Shown here: one piece after another, positions 17,541-25,774 of the stretch | Layout of the letters: each line of letters opens with the position of its first letter | Position numbering within the stretch: position 1 is the stretch's first letter | Origin: Acidimicrobiia bacterium | GTDB taxonomy: Bacteria; Actinomycetota; Acidimicrobiia; IMCC26256; PALSA-555 | Length of the DNA stretch: 64,000 nt | Reading direction: 5' to 3' | Assembly (NCBI GenBank): GCA_040881685.1 | Contig: JBBECS010000003.1 | Location: 114,630 to 178,629 of the forward strand | Position numbers and translations under genes: made by a program | The notes under the pieces: generated by a model | Told to the model about the DNA's origin: nothing | Seen by the model: only the letters and a program-made list of their open reading frames with translations | Databases searched by the model: none

Positions 17541-18428
17541 TCAGGTTCTCAGGAAGCGGCGGAGGCCGATGCCCGAACCCATGAGGCCGATGACCATTCC
17601 CGCGAACACGACGAGGCCGGTCACGAGCACCGCGTCACCCGTCGTGAGATAGAAGAGCCGGAAGACGCTGTTGGGATTGTTGAACCAGTTGTCGAAGCCC
17701 CCGTACTTGAGGGTGACCACGACCACGGTGGCGATCCCCGCGCCCGCGAGTCCTTGCGTGAGGCCTTCGGCGAGGAACGGCACGCGCACGAACCAATTCG
17801 AAGCGCCGACGAGCTTCATGACTTCGATCTCGCGGCGGCGGGCGAAGGTCGCGAGACGGATCGTGTTGACAATCAGGAACAGTGAAGACACGAGCAGCAC
17901 GAGCGACAGCAGGATCAATCCCAGGCGGACCTTGCTCGTGACGTCGAGCAACCCCTCGAGTGCCTTTTCGGGCGTGACGACGTCTTCGACACCTGACATC
18001 GCGGCGAACCGTCGTTGGATGCTGGGTGTGAGCTCGGCCCGCACCGGGACGATCCGGAAGGACGGCGGCAAGGAATCGGCGTTGATGTTCTTCACGAGGT
18101 CGGGGTCCTCGCGGAAGATCCGCTGGAACTCCTCGAAGGCCGCCGCCTTGTCGAGGTAGGTGAAGGACTTGACGTCCTTGTCGCTGTCGAGCGCGGCGCG
18201 AACATCGGAGATCTGCTGCTCGGTCGCCCGAACCTGCATGAACGCCTCGAGCTTGACGCCGCCCTTGATCCGCTCGGTTCCGTGACCGGCCCAGCGCGTG
18301 AGCAGCAGGCTGCCGCCGAACAGGGCGAGCGACACCGACACCGTGAGCACGCCGGCGATCGTCATCATCAAGTTGCGGCGCAACGAGATGACGGTCTCGC
18401 GCGCAAAGTACCGAAGTCGCGCCAACAC
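17541..18428 (-). CDS. ftsX: Cell-division protein FtsX
   Basis: 295 residues. Cytosolic N-terminus, first membrane segment near residues 22-45, a large extracellular loop (about 60-165, containing FEEFQRIFREDPDLVKNI), then three membrane segments with ARRREIEVMKLVGASNWFVRVPF in between, the FtsX hallmark. Acts with FtsE to couple ATP hydrolysis to activation of a periplasmic or cell-surface hydrolase during division. ftsE ends seven bases upstream. Confidence 0.94.
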   Translation of the reverse strand: MLARLRYFARETVISLRRNLMMTIAGVLTVSVSLALFGGSLLLTRWAGHGTERIKGGVKLEAFMQVRATEQQISDVRAALDSDKDVKSFTYLDKAAAFEEFQRIFREDPDLVKNINADSLPPSFRIVPVRAELTPSIQRRFAAMSGVEDVVTPEKALEGLLDVTSKVRLGLILLSLVLLVSSLFLIVNTIRLATFARRREIEVMKLVGASNWFVRVPFLAEGLTQGLAGAGIATVVVVTLKYGGFDNWFNNPNSVFRLFYLTTGDAVLVTGLVVFAGMVIGLMGSGIGLRRFLRT

Positions 18429-18434
18429 TCTGGA

Positions 18435-19121
18435 CTAACTCCCGACGCCGTAGATGCCGCGGGCTTGGTCCCGCACGAGGCTGCCGCGATCGAGCTCCAC
18501 CACCCGGCGACGCATCGCGTCGACGATCCGTTGGTCGTGCGTGGCCATCACCACGGTGGTGCCGGTGCGATTGATGCGATCCAGGATCCGCATGATCCCG
18601 ACCGTCGTCGCGGGGTCGAGGTTCCCCGTGGGCTCGTCGGCGAGGACGATTAGCGGACGGTTCACGAAGGCCCGGGCGATCGACACTCGCTGCTGCTCGC
18701 CGCCGGAGAGCTCGTTGGGCAGACGTCCCGCCTTCTTCGCCAAGCCGACCAGGTCGAGGACTTGCGGAACCTGCGTGCGCACCACGTGGCGAGGACGCCC
18801 GATGACCTCCATGGCAAAGGCCACGTTCTCGTACACGGTCCGGCTCGGCAGCAGCTTGTAGTCCTGGAAGATCGTTCCGATGTTGCGGCGCAGCTGCGGC
18901 ACCTTCCAATGGCCGAGCGCGGAGATGTCACGCCCCGCGACCACGATGCGCCCATTTGACGGTTCTTCCTCGCGCAGCAGCAACCGGAGGAACGTCGACT
19001 TCCCCGATCCCGACGGGCCGACCAGGAAGATGAACTCGCCCTTCTGGACGTCGATCGAGATATCACGGAGCGCGGTGACGTTGCCCTTGTAAACCTTGGA
19101 GACATTTTCGAAGCGCAGCAT
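18435..19121 (-). CDS. ftsE: Cell-division ATP-binding protein FtsE
   Basis: 228 residues. Walker [10 protein letters not shown] near residue 36, signature [14 protein letters not shown], Walker [15 protein letters not shown] and H-loop VVMATHDQ. The start [14 protein letters not shown] is typical. Cytosolic ATPase subunit of the FtsEX complex. It appears to have its own promoter in the 95-base gap after prfB. Confidence 0.95.
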   Translation of the reverse strand: MLRFENVSKVYKGNVTALRDISIDVQKGEFIFLVGPSGSGKSTFLRLLLREEEPSNGRIVVAGRDISALGHWKVPQLRRNIGTIFQDYKLLPSRTVYENVAFAMEVIGRPRHVVRTQVPQVLDLVGLAKKAGRLPNELSGGEQQRVSIARAFVNRPLIVLADEPTGNLDPATTVGIMRILDRINRTGTTVVMATHDQRIVDAMRRRVVELDRGSLVRDQARGIYGVGS

Positions 19122-19159
19122 GAGAAGACCGGTGTGCTGGAGCGAGGGGCTGAACGGTC

Positions 19160-19165
19160 AGGGTA
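19160..19165 (-). promoter_or_regulatory. Candidate -10 (TACCCT) for ftsE
   Basis: TACCCT is 38 bases upstream of the ATG at 19121. No consensus -35 was found. A leader of about 30 bases without a strong Shine-Dalgarno follows. Confidence 0.35.
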
Positions 19166-19216
19166 CCAGCCGATGTCTGTTGAACCCGATCATTCACAGC
19201 GCGTTCACAGCCGAAA

Positions 19217-20332
19217 TCATGCGGTCTGACCTGGCCCTTCCCGGCGTCGCCACTGGAGCCATGACTCGATGAACGCGTCCACGTCGCCGTCGAGCACAGC
19301 GTCCACGTTGCCGGTCTCGTAGCGCGTGCGTTCGTCCTTCACGAGGCGGTACGGCGCGAGCGTGTAGGTACGGATCTGGTTTCCGAAGGCGACGTCGCGC
19401 TTGTCGCCCGACAGCGACTCCAACTCCGCCTCGCGCTCCTGGCGTTGACGCTCGGCCAAGCGCGCCCCGAGGATTTGCATCGCCCTGGCCTTGTTCTGAG
19501 TCTGCGAGCGCTCGTTCTGACAGGAGACCACGATTCCGGTCGGAAGGTGCGTGATGCGCACCGCGGAGTCAGTGACGTTCACGTGCTGCCCGCCGGCGCC
19601 CGACGAGCGGTACGTGTCGATGTTCAAGTCCGTCGGGTCGATCTCCGGCGCCTCGGTCTCGTCGAGCGCGGGCACGCAGTTGAGCGACGCGAACGCGGTC
19701 TGACGCCGAGCGTTGGCGTCGAACGGTGAGATTCGGATGAGCCGGTGCACACCTCGCTCGCTCTGCAGCAGCCCGAACGCGTAGCGACCCTTCACCGTGA
19801 ACGTGGCCGACGAGATCCCCGCTTCGGTACCCGGCTGCACGGCGTCGATCTCGACGTCGAAGCCGCGCCGTTCGGCCCAACGCGTGTACATACGAAGGAG
19901 CATCTCGGTCCAGTCCTGCGCGTCCGTGCCTCCCGCGCCGGAGTTCACGTCGCAGATGGCGTCGCGCTCGTCGTGCTCGCCCGTGAACAGCGCGCGCAGC
20001 TCCAGCCGGTCGAGCTCGTCACGAAGGCTGGCCACACCCGCGACGATCTCGGGCTCGAGCTCGTCGGTGCCCTCCTCGCGACCCATCTCGTGAAGGGTCT
20101 CGAGATCCGAGACTCGTTGCTCGAGACCCTGGACCAGCGTGATGTCCTCCTGGAGCCGCGCAAGCTCGGTGTTGACGGCACGGGCGCGATCGGGGTCGTC
20201 CCACAACCCGGGATCGGCCGCGTCCTTCTCGAGCTCCGACACGCGCGTCTGCGTCGCGTCGATGCAGAGGTAGCTGCGAGCGTCGTCGATGCGGCGACGG
20301 AGGTCGGACAGCTCGTCAGTGAAGTCGCGCAT
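19217..20332 (-). CDS. prfB: Peptide chain release factor 2
   Basis: 371 residues. Stop-codon recognition tripeptide SPF in HRLIRISPFDANARR and the catalytic GGQ in SSGAGGQHVNVTDSAVRI. Role: release of nascent protein at UGA and UAA. The gene is one continuous frame: where many bacteria have the programmed frameshift (CTT TGA C after a Tyr codon near codon 25), this gene reads TAC CTC TGC ATC, so the autoregulatory frameshift is absent, as in other actinobacteria. Lies 36 bases downstream of secA on the same strand. Confidence 0.95.
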   Translation of the reverse strand: MRDFTDELSDLRRRIDDARSYLCIDATQTRVSELEKDAADPGLWDDPDRARAVNTELARLQEDITLVQGLEQRVSDLETLHEMGREEGTDELEPEIVAGVASLRDELDRLELRALFTGEHDERDAICDVNSGAGGTDAQDWTEMLLRMYTRWAERRGFDVEIDAVQPGTEAGISSATFTVKGRYAFGLLQSERGVHRLIRISPFDANARRQTAFASLNCVPALDETEAPEIDPTDLNIDTYRSSGAGGQHVNVTDSAVRITHLPTGIVVSCQNERSQTQNKARAMQILGARLAERQRQEREAELESLSGDKRDVAFGNQIRTYTLAPYRLVKDERTRYETGNVDAVLDGDVDAFIESWLQWRRREGPGQTA

Positions 20333-20368
20333 CGAGACGCCTCGGGTATGAGATCGTCGGAGACGCGT

Positions 20369-23122
20369 TCAGCGCCCGTGACAGAGCTTGAACTTCTTGC
20401 CGCTCCCGCAGTAGCAGGGCTCGTTGCGCCCCGGCGTCTTGTCGACCGTCACGGGTTGCTGTTGAACCTCCGTGTCGGCGATGGGCTCGACCACCTCGCC
20501 GAACGGCGCCTCCTCCACCTCCGCGGGTGGTGCGCTTGCGGCGACGTCGCGCAGGCCACCGGAGCCCTGGACCGGGTCTTCCGGCGCGCTGTAACGCAGA
20601 TTGCGCGGGGCGGCACGCTCCGGCTCCTCCGCGACGACCTGGAGGTGGGTGACGAACTGCACGAAGTTGTCTTCGATGAGAGCCATCATCGCCTCGAACA
20701 TGTCGTAGCCCTCGCGCTGCCACTCGGCGAGCGGGTCACGCTGGCCCATGGCGCGCAGGTTGATGCCTTCGCGCAGGTAGTCCATCTCGTAGAGGTGCTC
20801 GCGCCAGTGTTGGTCGATCACCGAGAGCATCACCCGACGCTCGAGCTCTCGCAGCTGCTCGGAGCCGACGACTTCTTCCTTGGCGGCGTACTGCGCAAGC
20901 GCGTCGGCGACCACGAGCTCGCGGAGCTGGTCCACGTGCATGGATTCGTTGAGTGCCGCGCGCTCGAGCTGGGTGGGCAACGTGACCAGCAGGTTCCGAT
21001 GGAACTCGTCGAGGTCCCAGTCTTCGGGGAACTCGCCCGGGCAGTTCGCCTCGATGAGTCGGTCGAGCGCGTCCTCGATCGCTTCGAGCGCCTGCTCGCG
21101 CAGGTCCTCACCGTCGAGGATCTGCTGGCGGCGCCGGTAGATCACCTTGCGCTGCTCGTTCATCACCTCGTCGTACTTGAGAACGTCCTTGCGGATCTCG
21201 AAGTTGCGGTCCTCGACGGTGCGCTGCGCGCGCTCGATCGCCTTCGTCACCATCTTCGCTTCGAGCGGCATGTCGTCTGGGAACGCGCGGTCCATCACCC
21301 AGCTCATCGCGCCCGTCGCGAAGAGCCGCATGAGGTCGTCCTCGAGCGACAGATAGAACCGGCTCTCCCCCGGGTCGCCCTGGCGTCCTGACCGACCGCG
21401 GAGCTGGTTGTCGATGCGGCGGCTCTCGTGTCGCTCGGTGCCGAGCACATACAGACCACCGAGCTGGCGGACCTGCTCACCCTCTTCGTTGCACTGCTCC
21501 CGGTACTTGCGGATCAGCTCGGCGAAGCGTTGCGGATCGTCCGCGGGCGACGAGCCCTCGGCCAGGAGGTCACTGCGGGCGAGGCCCTCGGGGTTGCCAC
21601 CGAGGAGGATGTCGACGCCGCGGCCGGCCATATTCGTCGCAACCGTGACCGCATGCGGCCGTCCGGCCTGCGTCACGATGTGCGCTTCCTTCTCGTGCTG
21701 CTTGGCGTTCAGCACCGCGTGTTGGATGCCCCGGCGCTGGAGCAGACCCGAGAGGTGCTCAGACTTCTCGACCGAGATCGTGCCGACGAGTACAGGTTGA
21801 CCGCGCTCGAAGCACTCCTGGATGTCGTCGGCCACGGCTTCGAACTTCGAAGCCTCGCTCTTGTAAATGAGATCGGGGTGGTCGGCTCGGATCATCAAGA
21901 CGTTCGTTGGGATGGAGACCACTTCGAGCCCGTACGTGTGCGCGAATTCGCCCGCCTCCGTGGCGGCCGTACCCGTCATGCCCGCGAGCTTGTCGTACAT
22001 GCGGAAGTAGTTCTGGAGGGTCACCGTGGCGAGCGTCTGGTTCTCCTCCTTGATGCGCACGCCTTCCTTGGCCTCGACCGCTTGGTGCAGACCTTCGCTC
22101 CACCGTCGCCCCTCGAGGATCCGGCCCGTGAACTCGTCGACGATCTTCACTTCGCCGTCGGCCACGACGTAGTCGACATCACGCTTGAAGAGCTCCTTGG
22201 CGCGCAGCGCCGCCTGGAGCTGGTGCACGAAGTTCTGGTTGACGTGCTCGTAGAGGTTGGTAACGGACAGCGCCTCCTCGACCCGGCCGATGCCCTCCTC
22301 GGTTGGCACGACGGTTCGCTTCGCCTCGTCGACCTCGTAATCCCGATCGCGCATGAGCCCGCCGACGATTCGGGCGAACTGGTAGTAGAGCTGCTGAGCG
22401 TCATCGGCACGACCCGAGATGATGAGCGGGGTGCGCGCCTCGTCGACCAGGATCGAGTCGACCTCGTCGACGATCGCGAACGAGTGCCCGCGCTGCACCT
22501 GCTCTTCTCGAGAACCGGCCATGTTGTCGCGGAGGTAGTCGAACCCGAACTCGTTGTTCGTGCCGTGTGTGATGTCGGCGTTGTACGCGATCTTCTTCTC
22601 GTCCCAGTCGTCGATCTCGGGGATGACGACGCCGACTTCCATGCCCAAGAAGCTGTAGATCTGGCCCATCCACTCGGCGTCGCGTTTGGCGAGGTAGTCG
22701 TTCACCGTGATGAGGTGGACGCCGTATCCCGCAAGCGCGTTGAGGTAGGCCGGCAACGTGGCCACGAGCGTCTTGCCCTCACCCGTCTTCATCTCAGCAA
22801 CCCAGCCGAAGTGAAGCGCGGCGCCGCCCATGATCTGCACGTCGAAGTGCCGTTGGCCGATCGTGCGCTTCGCGGCCTCGCGGACAGCGGCGAACGCCTC
22901 CGGCAGCAGCTCGTCGAGCATGTCGATCCGAGCCTCACGATCGGTCACGGGATCGCCGGCCTCGTCCACACGGGCACGGAACTCGGCGGTGAGTGCACGC
23001 AGCTCGTCGTCGCTGCGCGCTTCCATCTCCGGCTCGAGCGCGTTGACTTCGGGCACGATCGACCCGAGAAGCTTGAGCTTCTTGCCCTCGCCGGCGTGAA
23101 GGAGCTTGTTGAAGAGGCCCAT
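20369..23122 (-). CDS. secA: Preprotein translocase ATPase SecA
   Basis: 917 residues. Starts MGLFNKLLHAGEGKKLKLLG. Walker A AEMKTGEGKTLV, DEVD box in FAIVDEVDSILVDEARTPLI, the preprotein-crosslinking domain, RGRSGRQGDPGESRFYLSL, and a C-terminal zinc-binding SEC-C tail (NEPCYCGSGKKFKLCHG). This is the housekeeping SecA1 type. The much longer open frame reaching 23524 is an artefact; a TAGGCT -10 lies ten bases before this ATG. It heads a secA-prfB unit. Confidence 0.96.
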   Translation of the reverse strand: MGLFNKLLHAGEGKKLKLLGSIVPEVNALEPEMEARSDDELRALTAEFRARVDEAGDPVTDREARIDMLDELLPEAFAAVREAAKRTIGQRHFDVQIMGGAALHFGWVAEMKTGEGKTLVATLPAYLNALAGYGVHLITVNDYLAKRDAEWMGQIYSFLGMEVGVVIPEIDDWDEKKIAYNADITHGTNNEFGFDYLRDNMAGSREEQVQRGHSFAIVDEVDSILVDEARTPLIISGRADDAQQLYYQFARIVGGLMRDRDYEVDEAKRTVVPTEEGIGRVEEALSVTNLYEHVNQNFVHQLQAALRAKELFKRDVDYVVADGEVKIVDEFTGRILEGRRWSEGLHQAVEAKEGVRIKEENQTLATVTLQNYFRMYDKLAGMTGTAATEAGEFAHTYGLEVVSIPTNVLMIRADHPDLIYKSEASKFEAVADDIQECFERGQPVLVGTISVEKSEHLSGLLQRRGIQHAVLNAKQHEKEAHIVTQAGRPHAVTVATNMAGRGVDILLGGNPEGLARSDLLAEGSSPADDPQRFAELIRKYREQCNEEGEQVRQLGGLYVLGTERHESRRIDNQLRGRSGRQGDPGESRFYLSLEDDLMRLFATGAMSWVMDRAFPDDMPLEAKMVTKAIERAQRTVEDRNFEIRKDVLKYDEVMNEQRKVIYRRRQQILDGEDLREQALEAIEDALDRLIEANCPGEFPEDWDLDEFHRNLLVTLPTQLERAALNESMHVDQLRELVVADALAQYAAKEEVVGSEQLRELERRVMLSVIDQHWREHLYEMDYLREGINLRAMGQRDPLAEWQREGYDMFEAMMALIEDNFVQFVTHLQVVAEEPERAAPRNLRYSAPEDPVQGSGGLRDVAASAPPAEVEEAPFGEVVEPIADTEVQQQPVTVDKTPGRNEPCYCGSGKKFKLCHGR

Positions 23123-23132
23123 GACGGCGTTC

Positions 23133-23138
23133 AGCCTA
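23133..23138 (-). promoter_or_regulatory. -10 element (TAGGCT) for secA
   Basis: TAGGCT is followed by ten bases and the secA ATG, so the leader is about three bases. Confidence 0.5.
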
Positions 23139-23141
23139 CCG

Positions 23142-23258
23142 GTGCCACCTGCCGTTCCTGGCCCGCAGTGCTCTGAGAGCATTCGCGTAGGCGGCGGCTT
23201 CGCCGACCGCCGGAGCAACAGGCGTCGCCCGCGACGCCGACCAAAGGAGTCAGAGTGA
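23142..23258 (+). CDS. Candidate small ORF carried by IE-4
   Basis: 38 codons from a GTG in the secA promoter region to a TGA that overlaps the GTG start of the DUF2079 gene (GTGA). It encodes VGGGFADRRSN and then an Arg-rich end (RRRPRRRPKESE). The motif GGGFADRRS is shared with the open frames of IE-2 and IE-7. No start-specific signal is visible, so only the conserved end is supported. Confidence 0.25.
   Translation: MPPAVPGPQCSESIRVGGGFADRRSNRRRPRRRPKESE
23185..23254 (+). repeat. Intergenic element IE-4
   Basis: Nine-pair hairpin with TTC loop and a bulged A (23190-23211), then the eight-pair hairpin GGCGTCGC-CC-GCGACGCC (23221-23238), then CGACCAAAGGAG, which supplies the Shine-Dalgarno of the DUF2079 gene. 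The terminal GAGAGCGGGAA box is missing. Confidence 0.78.
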
Positions 23259-24757
23259 CGGTCACGATCGAGGGCGCAGGAGCGGCACTTCGACCGCGCC
23301 CGCGTGCGGCGAGCATCGTGCGCTCGCTGCCCCATCCCGCGGTCCTGACGCTGGCGATGTTCACCACCGCGTGGTTCGTGACCTTCGCCGTCCTCGTCGT
23401 TCGTCGCCATCACGGCTTCTGGGATCTGGCGTTCGACATGGGCATCCACGACCAGTCGGTGTGGCTGCTCGCCCATGGTCGCGACTTCATGACGGTTCGG
23501 GGCCTCGACGTGTTCGGGCACCACGCGACGCCCGCGTACTACTTGCTTGTCCCTGCCTACTGGCTCGGAGCGGGACCCGACTTCCTCAATCTGTTCCAGG
23601 TGAGCGCACTCGCGCTCGGCACGATCCCGCTGTACCTGCTGGCACGCGACCGTGGGCTGTCACCCTGGGTGGGTGCCGCGCTCGGCAGCGCGCTTCTGCT
23701 GCACCCCGCCGTCCAGTTCTTCTCTTGGGAGCTGTTCCACCCCGAGGTCGTCGCGATCACACCGCTGTTGTGCGCGTACCTGTGTGCGTCGCGTCGATCG
23801 TGGCGATGGTTCGCGTTCTGGGCCGTGTTGGCGGTGTCCTGGAAAGAGGACGTTGCGCTGGCAGTCATGGTGCTCGGGCTGCTCGTCGCGCTCCGCTGGA
23901 ACCGCCGGATCGGGCTCGCCACCGCGGGCGTCGCGCTTGGTTGGTTCGTGCTGTGGACCGTGGTGCTCTTCCCTGCGATCAACGGCGGCCACGTGCAGTC
24001 GGAAGGGATCTACCAAGGGGTCGGCGGCTCCGCCGGTGGGATGGTCGACACCCTGTTCAACGACCCGGGCGCCATCACGTCACACGTCTTCTCGTCGGAG
24101 TCGGGCGACTTCGCATTCCGGCTGCTCGCGCCGTTCGGGTTCATTCCGCTGCTCGCGCCTCTGGTGCTGTTGATCGGACTGCCGCAGTTCCTGCTCGACG
24201 TGCTGACCGACGCGGGCTGGACCCGGGTGATCCAGCACCACTACGCGGCGTTGTGCGTCGCCGCGCTCGCGCTCGCCAGCGTCGAAGGCGTCGCATTCGC
24301 GGGCCGCCGCCTCGGTCGCAACGCGCTCGTCGCCGCATGCTGTCTCGTGGTGGCCGGCGGCATCTTCGGGACACTCTCGTGGGGTCCATCTCCCGTCAGC
24401 AGCAAGTACGAAGGTGGGTGGTGGCCAGCCCCGACCGATCCGCGCATCGACGCCAAGCGGGCGGCAATCGCTCTCGTTCCCGACGACGCGGTCGTGACCG
24501 CGACCTACGGAATGCTGCCGCAGCTGAGCCAACGCGCCGAGATCTACGACTACCCGAATCCGTGGGAGTCGCGGAACTTCGGTATCGAGGGAGAGCCCAC
24601 CCGGAACCCACGACGCGTGGAGTGGCTCGTCCTCGACCGGCAGGTCATCAACCTCGACCCAGCCGCCACCGCGCTCCTTACGACGATCCTGCCCGACTTC
24701 AGGATCGTGTTCGAACGCGACGACCTCGTCGTGGCCCGGCGCCGTGCGGAGACCTGA
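23255..24757 (+). CDS. DUF2079 multi-spanning membrane protein
   Basis: 500 residues with about ten membrane segments. The first extracellular loop has DLAFDMGIHDQSVWLLAHGRD and FGHHATPAYYLLVPAYWL, and later FFSWELFHPEVVAI: the conserved DUF2079 pattern, which resembles the fold of GT-C glycosyltransferases. Function unknown. The GTG start has AAAGGAG seven bases upstream, provided by IE-4. Its last 59 bases overlap the 3' end of the convergent HPF gene. Confidence 0.83.
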   Translation: MTVTIEGAGAALRPRPRAASIVRSLPHPAVLTLAMFTTAWFVTFAVLVVRRHHGFWDLAFDMGIHDQSVWLLAHGRDFMTVRGLDVFGHHATPAYYLLVPAYWLGAGPDFLNLFQVSALALGTIPLYLLARDRGLSPWVGAALGSALLLHPAVQFFSWELFHPEVVAITPLLCAYLCASRRSWRWFAFWAVLAVSWKEDVALAVMVLGLLVALRWNRRIGLATAGVALGWFVLWTVVLFPAINGGHVQSEGIYQGVGGSAGGMVDTLFNDPGAITSHVFSSESGDFAFRLLAPFGFIPLLAPLVLLIGLPQFLLDVLTDAGWTRVIQHHYAALCVAALALASVEGVAFAGRRLGRNALVAACCLVVAGGIFGTLSWGPSPVSSKYEGGWWPAPTDPRIDAKRAAIALVPDDAVVTATYGMLPQLSQRAEIYDYPNPWESRNFGIEGEPTRNPRRVEWLVLDRQVINLDPAATALLTTILPDFRIVFERDDLVVARRRAET

Positions 24758-25049
24758 CGCGCCGATCCTTGAGCCGCGCGACCTGGTGTCGGATCTTGTC
24801 GAGGACCCGCTCGAGCGCGAGCTCGGGCGTCGCGGCCGCGGCATGTGCGACGACCGACCCCTGACGCATCTGCACCGTGATGGAGCACGCGTGGCGTCCG
24901 GCGATCCGAGGGTTGCGCTCCTCAGAGAGGTGCACGTCGGCGCGTGACGCGTCGGGCGCGACTCGGGCCAGCCGATCGAGCTTGCGTGCGGTCATCGACC
25001 GCAGCCTGGTCGGGACCGGACCAGTGCTGCTCCGCATGATCACTTGCAT
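24699..25049 (-). CDS. hpf: Short ribosome hibernation promoting factor (S30AE domain)
   Basis: 116 residues. MQVIMRSSTGPVPTRLRSMT, then RADVHLSEERNPRIAGRHAC and VQMRQGSVVAHAAAATPELALERVLDKI, the beta-alpha-beta-beta-beta-alpha order of the S30AE family. Lacks the C-terminal dimerisation domain of long HPF. The basic tail (GAGPRRGRRVRTRS) is encoded in the overlap with the DUF2079 gene. Role: binds the 30S subunit and silences ribosomes in stationary phase. The start is supported by GAGG upstream and by family alignment; the longer frame to 25454 is not needed. Confidence 0.82.
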   Translation of the reverse strand: MQVIMRSSTGPVPTRLRSMTARKLDRLARVAPDASRADVHLSEERNPRIAGRHACSITVQMRQGSVVAHAAAATPELALERVLDKIRHQVARLKDRRVRSPHGAGPRRGRRVRTRS

Positions 25050-25055
25050 GGGCAC

Positions 25056-25097
25056 CTCATGTCGGGTCGGCCCGCCCTCATGTCGGGTCGGCCGCCC
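25056..25097 (+). repeat. Tandem 21-base duplication in the hpf leader
   Basis: Two adjacent near-identical 21-base units (25056-25076, 25077-25097), each starting CTCATGTCGGGTCGGCC. On the mRNA strand each copy contains an ATGAGG, so a potential start codon and Shine-Dalgarno are duplicated just ahead of the hpf ATG. Confidence 0.7.
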
Positions 25098-25104
25098 CCG
25101 CCTG

Positions 25105-25110
25105 AGTGTA
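25105..25110 (-). promoter_or_regulatory. Candidate -10 (TACACT) for hpf
   Basis: TACACT lies 55 bases upstream of the hpf ATG; a TGACGC about 16-17 bases further up is a possible -35. The predicted leader carries the tandem duplication. Confidence 0.4.
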
Positions 25111-25129
25111 CGGATCGGATGGGTGCGCG

Positions 25130-25732
25130 TCACGGAGCAGGTGTGCGCGCCGCCGTGAGCGCGACCACGCGGTCCGCGCCCTTCGCGCGGAGCGCGGCGG
25201 CGGCCGCGGTGAGGCTCGCGCCCGTCGTGGCCACGTCGTCCACGAGCAGCACGTTCGCCGGAGCGCGGCGGAGCGCCTCGATCGAAGGACCGCGCCGGCG
25301 CGCGGAAGCCGGCAAGCCGGTCTGGGACGGCCCCGGCCCGCGGGCAAGCATGCGCCGGGCCGGTCGGGAGAGCCGACTCGCCACCTGCCGGGCGAGCACC
25401 TCGGCATGGTCGAAGCCGCGTTCGCGCTTGCGGGCCGAGGTGGTGGGCACCCACGTGACGACGGCCGGCATCGGCGGCGCAAGGTGCACGACCATCGCGG
25501 ACGCGAGCCAGGCCGTCACCGCATGGGCGCCGCGGTACTTCACGCGGGCGACGAGCTCACGGGCGACGCCCTCGTAGGCGAAGGGCGCCGCCCATGCATC
25601 GATGCCAGTCGGCGGCGGCGCCGCGACCGCGGGCCGCAGCCCGACCGCGCACGCGTCACACACCGGGTCGGCGGGTCGCCCACACCCAGGACACGTGAGC
25701 GGCAGCACCACAGCAACGAGACGACTCAGCAC
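25130..25732 (-). CDS. ComF-family phosphoribosyltransferase-like protein
   Basis: 200 residues. N-terminal zinc finger TCPGCGRPADPVCDAC, then a type I phosphoribosyltransferase domain with the PRPP loop VLLVDDVATTGASL, and ARKRERGFDHAEVLA, a ComF signature. Known members help DNA uptake in transformable bacteria; in actinobacteria the role is unclear. Its GTG start is leaderless, with TAGGGT six bases upstream, so it is transcribed apart from ahcY. Confidence 0.88.
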   Translation of the reverse strand: MLSRLVAVVLPLTCPGCGRPADPVCDACAVGLRPAVAAPPPTGIDAWAAPFAYEGVARELVARVKYRGAHAVTAWLASAMVVHLAPPMPAVVTWVPTTSARKRERGFDHAEVLARQVASRLSRPARRMLARGPGPSQTGLPASARRRGPSIEALRRAPANVLLVDDVATTGASLTAAAAALRAKGADRVVALTAARTPAP

Positions 25733-25738
25733 GAACCG

Positions 25739-25744
25739 ACCCTA
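25739..25744 (-). promoter_or_regulatory. -10 element (TAGGGT), leaderless start of the comF-like gene
   Basis: TAGGGT is followed by six bases and the GTG at 25732. Confidence 0.55.
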
Positions 25745-25774
25745 CGAACGGGGTGTGACGCTCCCCCGTCCCGG

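Noticed and set aside
19745..23176. Long plus-strand frames (548 and 582 codons) opposite prfB and secA
   Set aside because: Shadows of two universally conserved genes on the minus strand.
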